Positions 1-8,098 of a stretch of 13,723 nt of DNA are shown in pieces (within the stretch, counting starts at the first letter, position 1; every line of letters begins with the position of its first letter). The stretch comes from Acidobacteriota bacterium. Lineage in GTDB: Bacteria; Acidobacteriota; Terriglobia; Terriglobales; Acidobacteriaceae. The stretch covers positions 1-13,723 of the forward strand of contig JAKART010000015.1 of assembly GCA_021819255.1 (NCBI GenBank), in the 5' to 3' direction. Under the pieces are notes generated by a model, which was not told the DNA's origin, searched no databases, and saw nothing but the letters and a program-made list of their open reading frames with translations. The translations under genes were made by a program, and so were the position numbers.

Positions 1-282
1 AGGCCATACCATCTGAACGTTACAGCACTCGTTCAGAAGGGGACAAATCTCCTCGATGTTCATGTGACGAACACGCTGATCAATGTTGTCTCAAAGATGC
101 AGAAACCACCCGGCGTGCCGGCGGAATTAGTTCCACATTACGGCCACACTGCGGACATTTATCACGAAGGGTTTGCGGTATGGTCACAGCGGGAAAAGGG
201 CTTCAAGCCATTGCCCCCTTCCGGCCTGCTGGGGCCCGTGAGGCTCCTGGGAAGGCGGATTGTGAAGGTGAAGCTATCCTGA
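1..282 (+). CDS. C-terminal end of a glycoside hydrolase with GH2/GH106-type sugar-binding domain (5' truncated by window)
   Basis: Reading frame 1 is open from the first base to a TGA at 280-282, giving 93 residues of a protein whose start lies outside the window. The segment begins with a beta-sandwich pattern (PYHLNVTALVQKGTNLLDV, then HVTNTLIN) and ends with PLPPSGLLGPVRLLG. A 'lkpGtN.l.v.VtNt..N' stretch followed by 'pSGLLGPV.l' near the C terminus is typical of the terminal galactose-binding-like domain of GH2-like enzymes and alpha-L-rhamnosidases (GH106). By family knowledge these are exported or periplasmic enzymes acting on plant or microbial polysaccharides; the catalytic part is not visible, so the substrate cannot be named. 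The next two genes on the same strand are also exported proteins, which fits a carbohydrate-degradation neighbourhood. The family call is moderately sure, the exact family is not. Confidence 0.6.
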   Translation, partial: RPYHLNVTALVQKGTNLLDVHVTNTLINVVSKMQKPPGVPAELVPHYGHTADIYHEGFAVWSQREKGFKPLPPSGLLGPVRLLGRRIVKVKLS

Positions 283-813
283 TTCAACAGTGGGATGGAA
301 GATAAAGCGGCCAGTCCATGCCACTCTAGGAAGTTTGCATCGCTTTCGAGGACGGCTTTGCAAGTCGTATTCAAGGATGCATTGACGCGATATTGGGTGG
401 TAAAGATGTTGCTCTTCGAATCTCAAGTGTGAGACACGTGGAGCGCTTGAAGCTGCATTCGACTGAGTGAAGATAGAGGACAAGCGCAAAGCGGATGAGA
501 ACGAACTGCGTCGTTACCGGATGCGTGACAAAGGACGGGTGCCGCTTCGATGCGCGAAGGAACAAAGCGGCAATGGCATACCGCGTCGGAGATCGGTTTC
601 GTCGAGGTTTGTTATCAAGGTTATTTGGCGGTAAGCGGTGACGGAGCGTGGCGTCAGCGAGCGAAGCAACGATGAAAGCTGAACCATCAAGAGCAAAGAA
701 GAGTTTCTTAATGGTTGCATCTGAAGTGAATGACTCGAGAAGGACCAGGTTTCAAGGCTAATGAACCTGGACGGAAAGCGCACCGGGGGTGCGGGGAAGA
801 TGAGGTACACGTT
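283..813. other. 531-base gap without a supported gene
   Basis: Between the hydrolase stop and the next credible start no reading frame has both a plausible product and a start signal. Two short open stretches on the + strand read somewhat like protein: about 42 codons around 334-470 without a start codon, and a GTG-started frame of 56 codons at 467-634 with a very basic product (begins VKIEDKRKADENELRRYRMR). Neither is recognised and neither has a Shine-Dalgarno sequence. Frames on the - strand look random. The stretch may be a decayed gene, a long leader or plain spacer; no hairpin with a T-run was seen after position 282. Confidence 0.4.
802..805 (+). promoter_or_regulatory. Shine-Dalgarno GAGG for the 814 start
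   Basis: GAGG lies 8 bases before the ATG at 814. It favours this start over the in-frame upstream ATG at 730, whose extra 28 residues are charged and would bury the signal peptide. Confidence 0.5.
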
Positions 814-1842
814 ATGAAGGATCAAACATTGAAGAGATGGATGAGGGGTATGCTCACGGCGGGCATCCTGTGCGGTCTCCACCAGATGGTGGTCTATGCA
901 CAGCAGTCAATCTTCCCTCATCCACCGGCAAAGCGAAATGTGACCATCTCGAATGGAGGTCTCTCGATCACCTTCAATATAGCCTGGGGGGCTGTCGTGG
1001 TGGCGATCCGCAATGCACATGTTGCGAATGGCATGAACATCGTGGATGTTCATGATGTAGGGCGTGAGTTCCAGGTGGATCAGTTCCTGCATCTTATGAA
1101 GGACGGAAAGAGGAGCCTGATGATCAATCCTACTCAAGCGGGCGCGCTTGGAAGGCAGGCTTATTATATGCACCCCAGAGGCGTGGCGATACCTCAGGTG
1201 GGCAGTAAGGTGGAGAAGTGGACGGCCGGACCAAGTGAGTTTCATGCCACAATCGACCCGCTGGACTACGACACAGGGAATCCCACGAACTGGGTATATG
1301 TTGAGGACGTAAGGATCGACTCTCAGGGAGTGGCGAGGTTCCATTTCACTTTTTACAATCATGAGAAGACGACCTATCTTCTGGAATCCGAGGTGCCGAC
1401 GCTGTACTCCGATTCAACGGATGCGTTCCTCTTTCCGTTGGCGTCGCCCTACGGGCACTCAAATCCTTCTGCCCAGCCTCTGAAGAGTGAAGAGTGGCCG
1501 GTAAAGATGGTCCACGGAGAAAAATGGCCTCAGGGACATCTGAAGTCGCTGGGCTGGATTGCCAACATCGATACAAAAGATGATCTAGGGATCTTTTATA
1601 CAACCCCACCAGGATGTCCGGAGACATATGGGATCTTTCCGAATCCAACCTATCCTGGGATGAGGCCGCTTGGGAAGACAAACGTTTCAACCGGCAGGCT
1701 GACGTCTTATCCGGGAGAGATCTATTCCATTGATTATTCTGTTCTCGTGAGTTCCATCAAGGATGGGGTAGGTTTGATTGCGAAGCAACCACCGGCCATT
1801 CTGACAATTGTGAAAAACCTACCGCCTGGCAGTTCAAAGTGA
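814..1842 (+). CDS. Secreted beta-sandwich protein of unknown function (possible galactose-mutarotase-like fold)
   Basis: The product has 342 residues from the ATG at 814, chosen because of GAGG 8 bases upstream and because it puts a signal peptide at the N terminus: basic MKDQTLKRWMR, a hydrophobic core to about residue 28, then a cut near VYAQQ. An alternative ATG at 838 would also leave a signal peptide. The mature part is rich in alternating beta-type sequence. Visible motifs are GREFQ (83-87), NPTQAG (105-110), SEVPTLY (192-198) and GWIANIDTKDDLGIFY (247-262). From memory, 'GR.iQ..', 'NP.QAG' and 'E.PA.Y ... W.A..d...G.g.Y' occur in uncharacterised exported proteins placed in the mutarotase-like carbohydrate-binding superfamily; this is a family impression, not a proven match. 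No catalytic residues can be assigned. It follows a glycoside hydrolase and precedes a larger lipoprotein that shares the GR.FQ and NPT.AG motifs. A role in binding or processing extracellular glycan is inferred. Confidence 0.75.
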   Translation: MKDQTLKRWMRGMLTAGILCGLHQMVVYAQQSIFPHPPAKRNVTISNGGLSITFNIAWGAVVVAIRNAHVANGMNIVDVHDVGREFQVDQFLHLMKDGKRSLMINPTQAGALGRQAYYMHPRGVAIPQVGSKVEKWTAGPSEFHATIDPLDYDTGNPTNWVYVEDVRIDSQGVARFHFTFYNHEKTTYLLESEVPTLYSDSTDAFLFPLASPYGHSNPSAQPLKSEEWPVKMVHGEKWPQGHLKSLGWIANIDTKDDLGIFYTTPPGCPETYGIFPNPTYPGMRPLGKTNVSTGRLTSYPGEIYSIDYSVLVSSIKDGVGLIAKQPPAILTIVKNLPPGSSK

Positions 1843-2067
1843 GAGATATGAAGTCAAGAGATTGAGGCGTAGGGCTTCGGATCGGAAGGCGCAGCTTGAG
1901 CCGGCGCAACCTGATCCTGAGCACGAATTCGGGGCCTGTGGTTGGATTCTAAGGAGTTGGGGTTCTGTGCCTGGAGACGACCGCAAAGAGGATGAAGAGC
2001 AGGTTGGCTGCGTTTGGCCCTGACGCACCGATCCGTCAGAAGCAGCTTTTGAAGAATGGTTTAATCC

Positions 2068-2073
2068 AGGAGG
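2068..2073 (+). promoter_or_regulatory. Strong Shine-Dalgarno AGGAGG for the lipoprotein gene
   Basis: AGGAGG (with a following T) stands 10 bases before the ATG at 2084 and 4 bases before the in-frame GTG at 2078. The spacing favours ATG 2084. The internal ATG at 2120 has only GAAGGA very close in front. Confidence 0.6.
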
Positions 2074-2083
2074 TAATGTGGCA

Positions 2084-4513
2084 ATGATGATGGCCGATGG
2101 GTTATCGACAGAAGGATCTATGCATCTTGAGAGAAGGTCTTGTTTCCGGTCCTGCGTGGACGTAGCGCTTCCCGGCGTGATCATCCTGGCTTGCCTGAGT
2201 TTGACTGCCTGCAATGGCTCAAGTTACAGCAGCAAATCATCGCCTCCGACATCGTCTCAAGCCACCCAGACAACGCTAACAGCCACACCGGCAAAGGCAG
2301 CGTATGGGGCCAGTGTGGCGCTGACGGCGACGGTAATGGATACCGGGAGTAGCCCGGCGTCTCCGGTGTCGTCCGGCTCAGTGACCTTTTACAACGGCAG
2401 CACGTCACTGGGCACGGGGACATTGAGCGGTTCTGGATCGACGACTGTGACTGTACAGACACTGCCGGCAGGGACGGACAGCATCACGGCGGCGTTTGCG
2501 GCTCAGGGCAACTATGCGGCTTCAACCTCCGCTCCGGTAATCGAGACGATAACGGGAGCATCTACGACAACAACGCTAACTGCATCGCCGACCAGCGTAG
2601 CCCAGGGCGCCAGCGTGACCTTGACGGCGACGGTGACCAGCAGTGACGGCACGCCCACAGGCACGGTGACCTTCTCTGATGCAAGCGGATCAGTGGGTAC
2701 GGCGACACTCAATGCCGGCGGAATGGCGACCCTAGTTCTGGCGACACTGCCGGCGGGAACCGACAGCCTGACGGCGACCTTTGCCGCGCAGGGCAACTAT
2801 GGAGGTTCCACCTCCGCGGTGGTTACGGTGTCGGTGACGGCTGGAAATGCAGTGAGTGCGCCTGTGATCTCGCCGACGGGCTCGACGATCTCCGGGACAA
2901 CCCCCGTGTATATTACTGATTCTGCAAGCGGCACAACCATTTACTATACTCTGGACGGATCCAATCCTTCGGCTACCAATGGCGCCAGTTGCGAGCCGAG
3001 CTCTACGACGCCATGCTTCAGCCTGCTGGGTGCAGCTACGGTGAAGGCGGTGGCTATCAGTTCGAGTGGCAGCGCCTCCAGTGTTGTCTCTCAGGCGTAT
3101 ACAGCTCCGTCGAGCAGCAATGAGTGTACTGGCTGGAATCCGCAAAACATATTCGAGACCAGTGACTTTACGGCCGATCAGGCGACTGTTACCAGCAATG
3201 GAGCCACATTGGGTGTGGACTGCAACGGTGGCGGCTACGTGAATTATTTGAATACGGGATACGGCAGTTTTGGGAATACTATCGCTGTGGCCTATGGGCG
3301 TGGCTTCCAGGCAGATATCCGCGATTCTTTGCACAATGGACTTTATAATCCAACGGAAGCCGGTATTAACGACGGAGATGGAACGCCTGTAACACTGTCG
3401 CTTACCAATTCGTCTGAGGGCGCCGGTGGGAGAATTAATATTGTGCCCTATAATATGGCCCTTTTCCTGAATCCAGGCTTCTGCTTTTTCCCACTGAGTT
3501 ATTACTATCCAACAGATAACAATGCTCTAGCGAACTGTACGAGCGACTTGAACACGGATGGAATCTGGACTCAGGAGCTGGCAGCGAATATCTCTCCCAC
3601 GCAGCAGTTATCGAGCGAATTTCAAATGCAAGGTTACTACCAGGATGCAGGAGAACTTGGCAATAACGCCGCCTCCATCTTTGAATACAACTGGACGATG
3701 ACCTACGCTGAAGATCCTGGAGCGCCAGGCAACCCAGGTGCGCTTATCTGGGAATCTCCCCAGACAAGCTCTGATTACAGCCCGATCTATAAGTTTGGTC
3801 CCTCCGCCACGTATACCGCCAATGGGTCATCGACGAGTGTGCTCAATACGACCTATGAAGGCAGTACCTACGACGTGAACGCCTATAGTGACGTCACCAA
3901 TTCGAGCTCGCTGAAGTCTGTGACTCCCACAAATACAGATCTTGTCATTGCGCAGGTAGATACCGGCCTGAGAGTTCGATTGGATGCAAACTATACTGAT
4001 TCTATAGCGCTGAATGCAAGCTGCACCGGCTGGACGGCTCCTCAGTCTGTCAATCTGCAAGCGAGCGCCACGACTTACTCGATGATTTACCCCGTGCCGG
4101 CTACCTCTCCCTGTAAGTCGGTTCTGGCGCTGGAGGATCCGAGCGATTCCAATGCTCCGATTGTTGCCATGTACTTCCCGCAGACTGATCCGGTGAATGT
4201 GCAGCAGGTGACTGAAACGAACGTGAATAGCGGTGCGAGTATCAGTCTGGATCGGAGATACCATTCTTATATCGGATGGAATACAAACATCAATGCGAAC
4301 CATCCGAATATCGTGACGAACGGAATTACCTATGTCAATCAATTCACACAGTTGATTCCGCTGCTGCGCGTAACCGGTCTATTGGCGCCGAATCATGCCG
4401 GCGCAAATATCGATGAGAGCCTGCATATGGATATTTATGTTCTGATTGGGTCGCCCACGCAAGTCCTCACGGCCCTGCAGAACATCAATAAGAATCAGGG
4501 CTGGAACTGGTGA
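2084..4513 (+). CDS. Large lipoprotein with two Ig-like domains, a CHB_HEX_C-type domain and a beta-rich C-terminal domain
   Basis: The product has 809 residues from ATG 2084 (GTG 2078 and ATG 2120 are alternatives). A signal sequence ends in a lipobox LTAC with Cys at residue 43, so it is probably lipid-anchored, then a Ser-rich linker. Residues about 62-158 and 160-254 are two similar Ig-like (Big_3-type) domains, each closing with LPAGTDS...AAQGNY. Residues about 258-341 contain YYTLDGSNPSATNG and TVKAVAISSSG, the pattern of the chitobiase/beta-hexosaminidase C-terminal domain, usually a carbohydrate-enzyme accessory module. Residues about 348-809 form a domain not recognised from known catalytic families, with GRGFQ (405-409) and NPTEAG (422-427) echoing the preceding gene. 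Several Cys residues suggest disulfides outside the cytoplasm. It is probably a surface glycan-binding or processing protein; no catalytic site can be assigned. It converges on icmF with a gap of only 55 bases. Confidence 0.85.
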   Translation: MMMADGLSTEGSMHLERRSCFRSCVDVALPGVIILACLSLTACNGSSYSSKSSPPTSSQATQTTLTATPAKAAYGASVALTATVMDTGSSPASPVSSGSVTFYNGSTSLGTGTLSGSGSTTVTVQTLPAGTDSITAAFAAQGNYAASTSAPVIETITGASTTTTLTASPTSVAQGASVTLTATVTSSDGTPTGTVTFSDASGSVGTATLNAGGMATLVLATLPAGTDSLTATFAAQGNYGGSTSAVVTVSVTAGNAVSAPVISPTGSTISGTTPVYITDSASGTTIYYTLDGSNPSATNGASCEPSSTTPCFSLLGAATVKAVAISSSGSASSVVSQAYTAPSSSNECTGWNPQNIFETSDFTADQATVTSNGATLGVDCNGGGYVNYLNTGYGSFGNTIAVAYGRGFQADIRDSLHNGLYNPTEAGINDGDGTPVTLSLTNSSEGAGGRINIVPYNMALFLNPGFCFFPLSYYYPTDNNALANCTSDLNTDGIWTQELAANISPTQQLSSEFQMQGYYQDAGELGNNAASIFEYNWTMTYAEDPGAPGNPGALIWESPQTSSDYSPIYKFGPSATYTANGSSTSVLNTTYEGSTYDVNAYSDVTNSSSLKSVTPTNTDLVIAQVDTGLRVRLDANYTDSIALNASCTGWTAPQSVNLQASATTYSMIYPVPATSPCKSVLALEDPSDSNAPIVAMYFPQTDPVNVQQVTETNVNSGASISLDRRYHSYIGWNTNINANHPNIVTNGITYVNQFTQLIPLLRVTGLLAPNHAGANIDESLHMDIYVLIGSPTQVLTALQNINKNQGWNW
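2459..2823 (+). repeat. Pair of 80-base direct repeats, period 285 bases, encoding the ends of the two Ig-like domains
   Basis: Bases 2459-2538 and 2744-2823 both start ACACTGCCGGC and match at about 64 of 80 positions by hand alignment. The 285-base period is 95 codons, one Ig-like domain. This shows that the two domains arose by internal duplication or by copying from a similar gene. Confidence 0.8.
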
Positions 4514-4568
4514 CGTCCTGGAGGGAGTCAAGGATCTGGGAGCGGCGCATCCGGCGCAAGCATGATGA

Positions 4569-7500
4569 TCACATGTTGCGCCGGTATTGACCGCCCACGG
4601 CATAAAGCGCATCGGTGATCTGCCCCAGCGAGCAGACTCGCACCGCGTCCATCAGGATGGAGAAGGTGTTCTTTCCATCGATCACGGCCTGTTGCAGCCG
4701 GGTGAGCATGGCCGGCGATTGAGCGGCGTGGCGGGCTTGAAATTCGGCCAATCGTTTTAACTGCGATTGCTTTTCATGCTGGGTGGAGCGCGCCGGATTC
4801 GTGCCAGGCGGGGTTTGGGATGTCTTGCCCAGAAAGGTGTTGACGCCGATGACGGGCAGCGTGCCGTCATGCTTGTTCTGCTCGTAGAGCATCGACTCAT
4901 CCTGGATCCTGCTCCGCTGGTATCCGGTTTCCATGGCGCCCAGAACCCCGCCGCGCTCGGAGAGGCGATCGAACTCATCCAAGACCGCTGCCTCCACCAG
5001 GTTGGTCAGTTCTTCCAGGATGAAACTGCCCTGGTTGGGATTTTCGTTTTTTGCCAGACCCCATTCGCGATGGATGATGAGTTGAATGGCCAGCGCGTGG
5101 CGGACCGATTCATCGGTGGGCGTGGTGATCGCCTCGTCGTAGGCGTTGGTGTGCAGCGAGTTGCAGTTGTCGTAGACGGCGATCAGCGCCTCCAGGGTGG
5201 TGCGAATGTCGTTGAAGCTGATCTCCTGGGCGTGCAGGGAGCGGCCGGAGGTCTGCACGTGGTACTTCAGCTTCTGGGCGCGCTCTCCGGCGCCGTACCG
5301 CTGCCGCAGGGCCACCGCCCAGATGCGCCGCGCCACCCGGCCCAGCACGGTGTACTCCGGATCCATGCCGCTGGAAAAGAAAAAGGAGAAGTTGGGCGCA
5401 AAGCCATCAATCTGCATGCCCCGGGCCAGATACGCTTCGACATAGGTAAAGCCGTTGGCCAGAGTGAGGGCCAACTGAGTGATGGGATTGGCCCCGGCTT
5501 CCGCAATGTGATAGCCGGAGATGGATACCGAGTAGAAGTTGCGCACCCGGTGCTGGATAAAGTACTCCTGGACGTCGCCCATCATCTTCACGGCGAGCTC
5601 CGTGGAGAAGATACACGTGTTCTGACCCTGATCTTCCTTGAGGATGTCAGCCTGCACGGTGCCGCGCAGACGTTGCAGGACACTTCCGCGAATCTCTTCC
5701 ATCTCGGCAGGGGTGAGCGCACGCCCCACCTGTTCGCGTCGTGCTTCCATCTGCTGATCGATAGCCGTATTCAAAAACATGGCGAGAATCGCCGGCGCCG
5801 GCCCGTTGATGGTCATGGAGACGGATGTGGTGGGGTCGCAGAGGTCAAAGCCATCGTAGAGGGCCTTCATGTCATCCAGCGTGGCCACGGAAACGCCGGC
5901 GTTGCCGATTTTGCCGTAGATGTCCGGACGCAGTTCAGGGTCAGCGCCATAAAGGGTGACGGAGTCGAAGGCGGTGGAGAGACGTTTGGCCGTCATCCCC
6001 TCGGACAAGAGTTTGAAGCGGCGGTTGGTGCGGAAGGGATCGCCTTCTCCGGCGAACATGCGGGTGGGATCCTCGTCGGAACGTTTGAACGGGAAGACGC
6101 CGGCTGTGAACGGAAACGATCCGGGCAGGTTTTCCAGCATCCTCCAGCGAAGGATCTCGCCATGGTCTTCAAAGTGCGGCAGCGCGACCCGAGGAATGCG
6201 GGTTCCGGAAAGCGTGGTCAACGGCTGGAGAGATTCCGAATCTTCTTTTGAAGGAGTCTGCTGTGGCGGCCATTCTGCAAGCAGCCTTCGCGCTTCAGGA
6301 GCAAGCTTGGCGTCGTGTTCGCCAATCAGGCGGTCCAAGGCATGCTGGGCAGCGGCGGAATCTGGGTTGTGGTCGCCTCCCTGGTAGGAGGCCAGCATGC
6401 GCCTGGATTCCTGCAACTGCTGGCGCTCCCGCGCCAGCCGCACCTGCTCGTGGGTGAAGGCATGGTAGCCGCGAACGGCGGCGGCGATCTCAGCCAGGTA
6501 ACGTTCTCGTCCAGCCGGAAGCAGGGAGTCTCTTTTGGTGGAGACCTTTCCCGCAACGGGCACGAGCCTTCCCGGCCGCAGCTTCAGGCCGAGTGCCGCG
6601 AGCCTGGGCAGCAATCCGTGATAGAGCGCCGTGACGCCGTCGTCGTTGAAGCGTGCGGCCTGGGTGCCATAGACGGGCATATCTTCCGGCGCCAGATTCC
6701 AACGTTCCCGGTTGCGTTGCACCTGTTTGGCCACGGCCCGCAGAGCGTCCTGTGCGCCCCGGCGATCGAACTTGTTGATGGCAACAAAGTCGGCGAAGTC
6801 CAACATGCCGATCTTCTCCAACTGAGAGAGCGCTCCAAACTCCGGCGTCATGACGTAGAGACTCAGATCGACCAGGGGCACGATATCCGCATCACCTTGT
6901 CCGATGCCTGCGGTCTCCACCAGGATCAAGTCAAAGCCGGCCACCTTACAGGCGGCGATGATATCGGGCAGATCGGAGACGAGCCCGGAGGTGGAGGGTG
7001 ATCCTGGACCAGTAGCGCGAGAGGCCAGCGATCGCATGAAGACTCTGCGCCGGCCTTGCCACGGGGCGATGGCATTCATGCGGATGCGATCGCCGAGGAG
7101 CGCGCCTCCTGTCTTGCGGCGCGTGGGATCCATCGCGAGGACGGCGATCTGCAAGGCATCGCTCTGGTCAAATCGGAGGCGCCGGACCAGCTCGTCGGTG
7201 AGCGACGACTTGCCTGAGCCGCCGGTTCCGGTGATGCCAAGGACAGGCACAGTCGCCTGTTGGGCAGCCTGAGCGAGCGCGGTTCTTGCCGCAGGGCCGA
7301 TCCGGCCTTCTTCCAGGGCGGTGATGCACTTGGCCAGAGTACGATGCCGGCTGAGCATCTCCCTGGCGGTCTCAAACTCCATCAACCCGGACCAATCCTC
7401 GCTGGCGTCCGCGGCAGAATCATCGGCGCAGAGATCGAGCATGGTCTGGATCATACCCACCAAGCCCATCTTCTGGCCGTCTTCGGGGCTGAAGATGCGC

Positions 7501-7904
7501 GTCACGCCGTAGGACTGCAGTTGCTCGATCTCGGCGGGGAGAATGACGCCTCCCCCGCCACCAAAGACGCGGATGGAGGCTCCGTTGCGCTCCCGGAGCA
7601 GGTCCATCATGTACTGGAAGTATTCGAGGTGTCCGCCCTGGTAGCTGGAGACGGCGATGGCCTGTGCATCCTCTTCCAGAGCGGCGGTCACCACCTCATC
7701 GACGGAGCGGTTGTGCCCCAGGTGAATCACCTCAGCACCCTGCGCCACCAGGATGCGGCGCATGATGTTGATGGCGGCATCGTGGCCGTCGAAGACGGCG
7801 GCCGCGGTCACGACGCGAATCTTGCGGAGGGAGGCTTTGGCGGCCTGCGCAGGTTCCAGGCTCTGGCCGGAGAGCCAAGTGATCGGCATGGGTGCGTTGT
7901 GCAT
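4569..7904 (-). CDS. icmF: Fused isobutyryl-CoA mutase IcmF (adenosylcobalamin-dependent)
   Basis: The 1111-residue product has the full IcmF layout. Residues about 28-160 are the B12-binding domain with DGHDAA (39-44; His41 is the expected lower cobalt ligand) and SSYQGGH. Residues about 205-440 are a MeaI-type GTPase chaperone domain with P-loop GTGGSGKSS (226-234) and NKFD (377-380). Residues about 570-1111 are the acyl-CoA mutase barrel. It catalyses reversible isobutyryl-CoA to n-butyryl-CoA rearrangement; the G domain gates cofactor loading and repair. Phe604 (AGVFPF) and Gln761 (GQN) stand where methylmalonyl-CoA mutase has Tyr and Arg, the known substrate-determining change, so methylmalonyl-CoA is not the expected substrate. 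The ATG at 7904 is the first after an in-frame stop; no clear Shine-Dalgarno is seen, and ATG 7889 is an alternative. Length is normal and no domain is damaged. No other acyl-CoA gene lies nearby. Confidence 0.97.
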   Translation of the reverse strand: MHNAPMPITWLSGQSLEPAQAAKASLRKIRVVTAAAVFDGHDAAINIMRRILVAQGAEVIHLGHNRSVDEVVTAALEEDAQAIAVSSYQGGHLEYFQYMMDLLRERNGASIRVFGGGGGVILPAEIEQLQSYGVTRIFSPEDGQKMGLVGMIQTMLDLCADDSAADASEDWSGLMEFETAREMLSRHRTLAKCITALEEGRIGPAARTALAQAAQQATVPVLGITGTGGSGKSSLTDELVRRLRFDQSDALQIAVLAMDPTRRKTGGALLGDRIRMNAIAPWQGRRRVFMRSLASRATGPGSPSTSGLVSDLPDIIAACKVAGFDLILVETAGIGQGDADIVPLVDLSLYVMTPEFGALSQLEKIGMLDFADFVAINKFDRRGAQDALRAVAKQVQRNRERWNLAPEDMPVYGTQAARFNDDGVTALYHGLLPRLAALGLKLRPGRLVPVAGKVSTKRDSLLPAGRERYLAEIAAAVRGYHAFTHEQVRLARERQQLQESRRMLASYQGGDHNPDSAAAQHALDRLIGEHDAKLAPEARRLLAEWPPQQTPSKEDSESLQPLTTLSGTRIPRVALPHFEDHGEILRWRMLENLPGSFPFTAGVFPFKRSDEDPTRMFAGEGDPFRTNRRFKLLSEGMTAKRLSTAFDSVTLYGADPELRPDIYGKIGNAGVSVATLDDMKALYDGFDLCDPTTSVSMTINGPAPAILAMFLNTAIDQQMEARREQVGRALTPAEMEEIRGSVLQRLRGTVQADILKEDQGQNTCIFSTELAVKMMGDVQEYFIQHRVRNFYSVSISGYHIAEAGANPITQLALTLANGFTYVEAYLARGMQIDGFAPNFSFFFSSGMDPEYTVLGRVARRIWAVALRQRYGAGERAQKLKYHVQTSGRSLHAQEISFNDIRTTLEALIAVYDNCNSLHTNAYDEAITTPTDESVRHALAIQLIIHREWGLAKNENPNQGSFILEELTNLVEAAVLDEFDRLSERGGVLGAMETGYQRSRIQDESMLYEQNKHDGTLPVIGVNTFLGKTSQTPPGTNPARSTQHEKQSQLKRLAEFQARHAAQSPAMLTRLQQAVIDGKNTFSILMDAVRVCSLGQITDALYAVGGQYRRNM

Positions 7905-7963
7905 GGTGATCGCTGTTCACAGGGCTTGGAGGATCCGTCCCTTGTGATTCCAATCCCTCTGAA

Positions 7964-7969
7964 AATATA
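7964..7969 (-). promoter_or_regulatory. Possible -10 box (TATATT) of the icmF promoter
   Basis: Read on the - strand, TATATT (5 of 6 to TATAAT) lies 59 bases before the icmF ATG, in an A+T-rich spot inside a G+C-rich gap. No good -35 partner is visible 16-18 bases further upstream, so the call rests on one hexamer. Confidence 0.3.
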
Positions 7970-8059
7970 CGCCTTCCTGCCCGGAGCGCATCGTGCGCCG
8001 GCCGCCGCCGGTGGTGGTGGTCCTTGGTGCACCAGAAGAGCCCTGGCGGGTCACGGTGG

Positions 8060-8098
8060 GCTTATCGGTGAGGCTTATCGGTGAGGCTTATCGGTGGG
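8060..8098. repeat. Three tandem copies of a 13-base unit
   Basis: GCTTATCGGTGAG occurs at 8060-8072 and 8073-8085 exactly, and at 8086-8098 with one change (GTGGG at the end). A degenerate GCTCATCC follows. The 13-base period is not a multiple of three, which fits non-coding DNA. Function unknown; polymerase slippage could have produced it, or it could be a set of direct binding sites. Confidence 0.85.

Noticed and set aside
4514..4568. Inverted-repeat-like GCGC...GCGC around 4543-4558 as a bidirectional terminator
   Set aside because: The stem is only about 4 bases, GCGC pairs with itself by chance in G+C-rich DNA, and no T-run follows on either strand.
4767..6251. 494-codon open frame on the + strand
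   Set aside because: It lies wholly antisense to icmF, whose domains are unmistakable; the product has no recognisable domain and reflects the G+C-rich third positions of icmF.
4569..7904. Annotation as methylmalonyl-CoA mutase
   Set aside because: The fused B12 domain-GTPase-mutase order and the Phe604/Gln761 residues are those of IcmF; methylmalonyl-CoA mutase has Tyr and Arg at these sites and a C-terminal B12 domain.
8060..8098. The tandem repeat as a CRISPR array
   Set aside because: The units are 13 bases long and directly adjacent, without spacers, and no cas gene is present.
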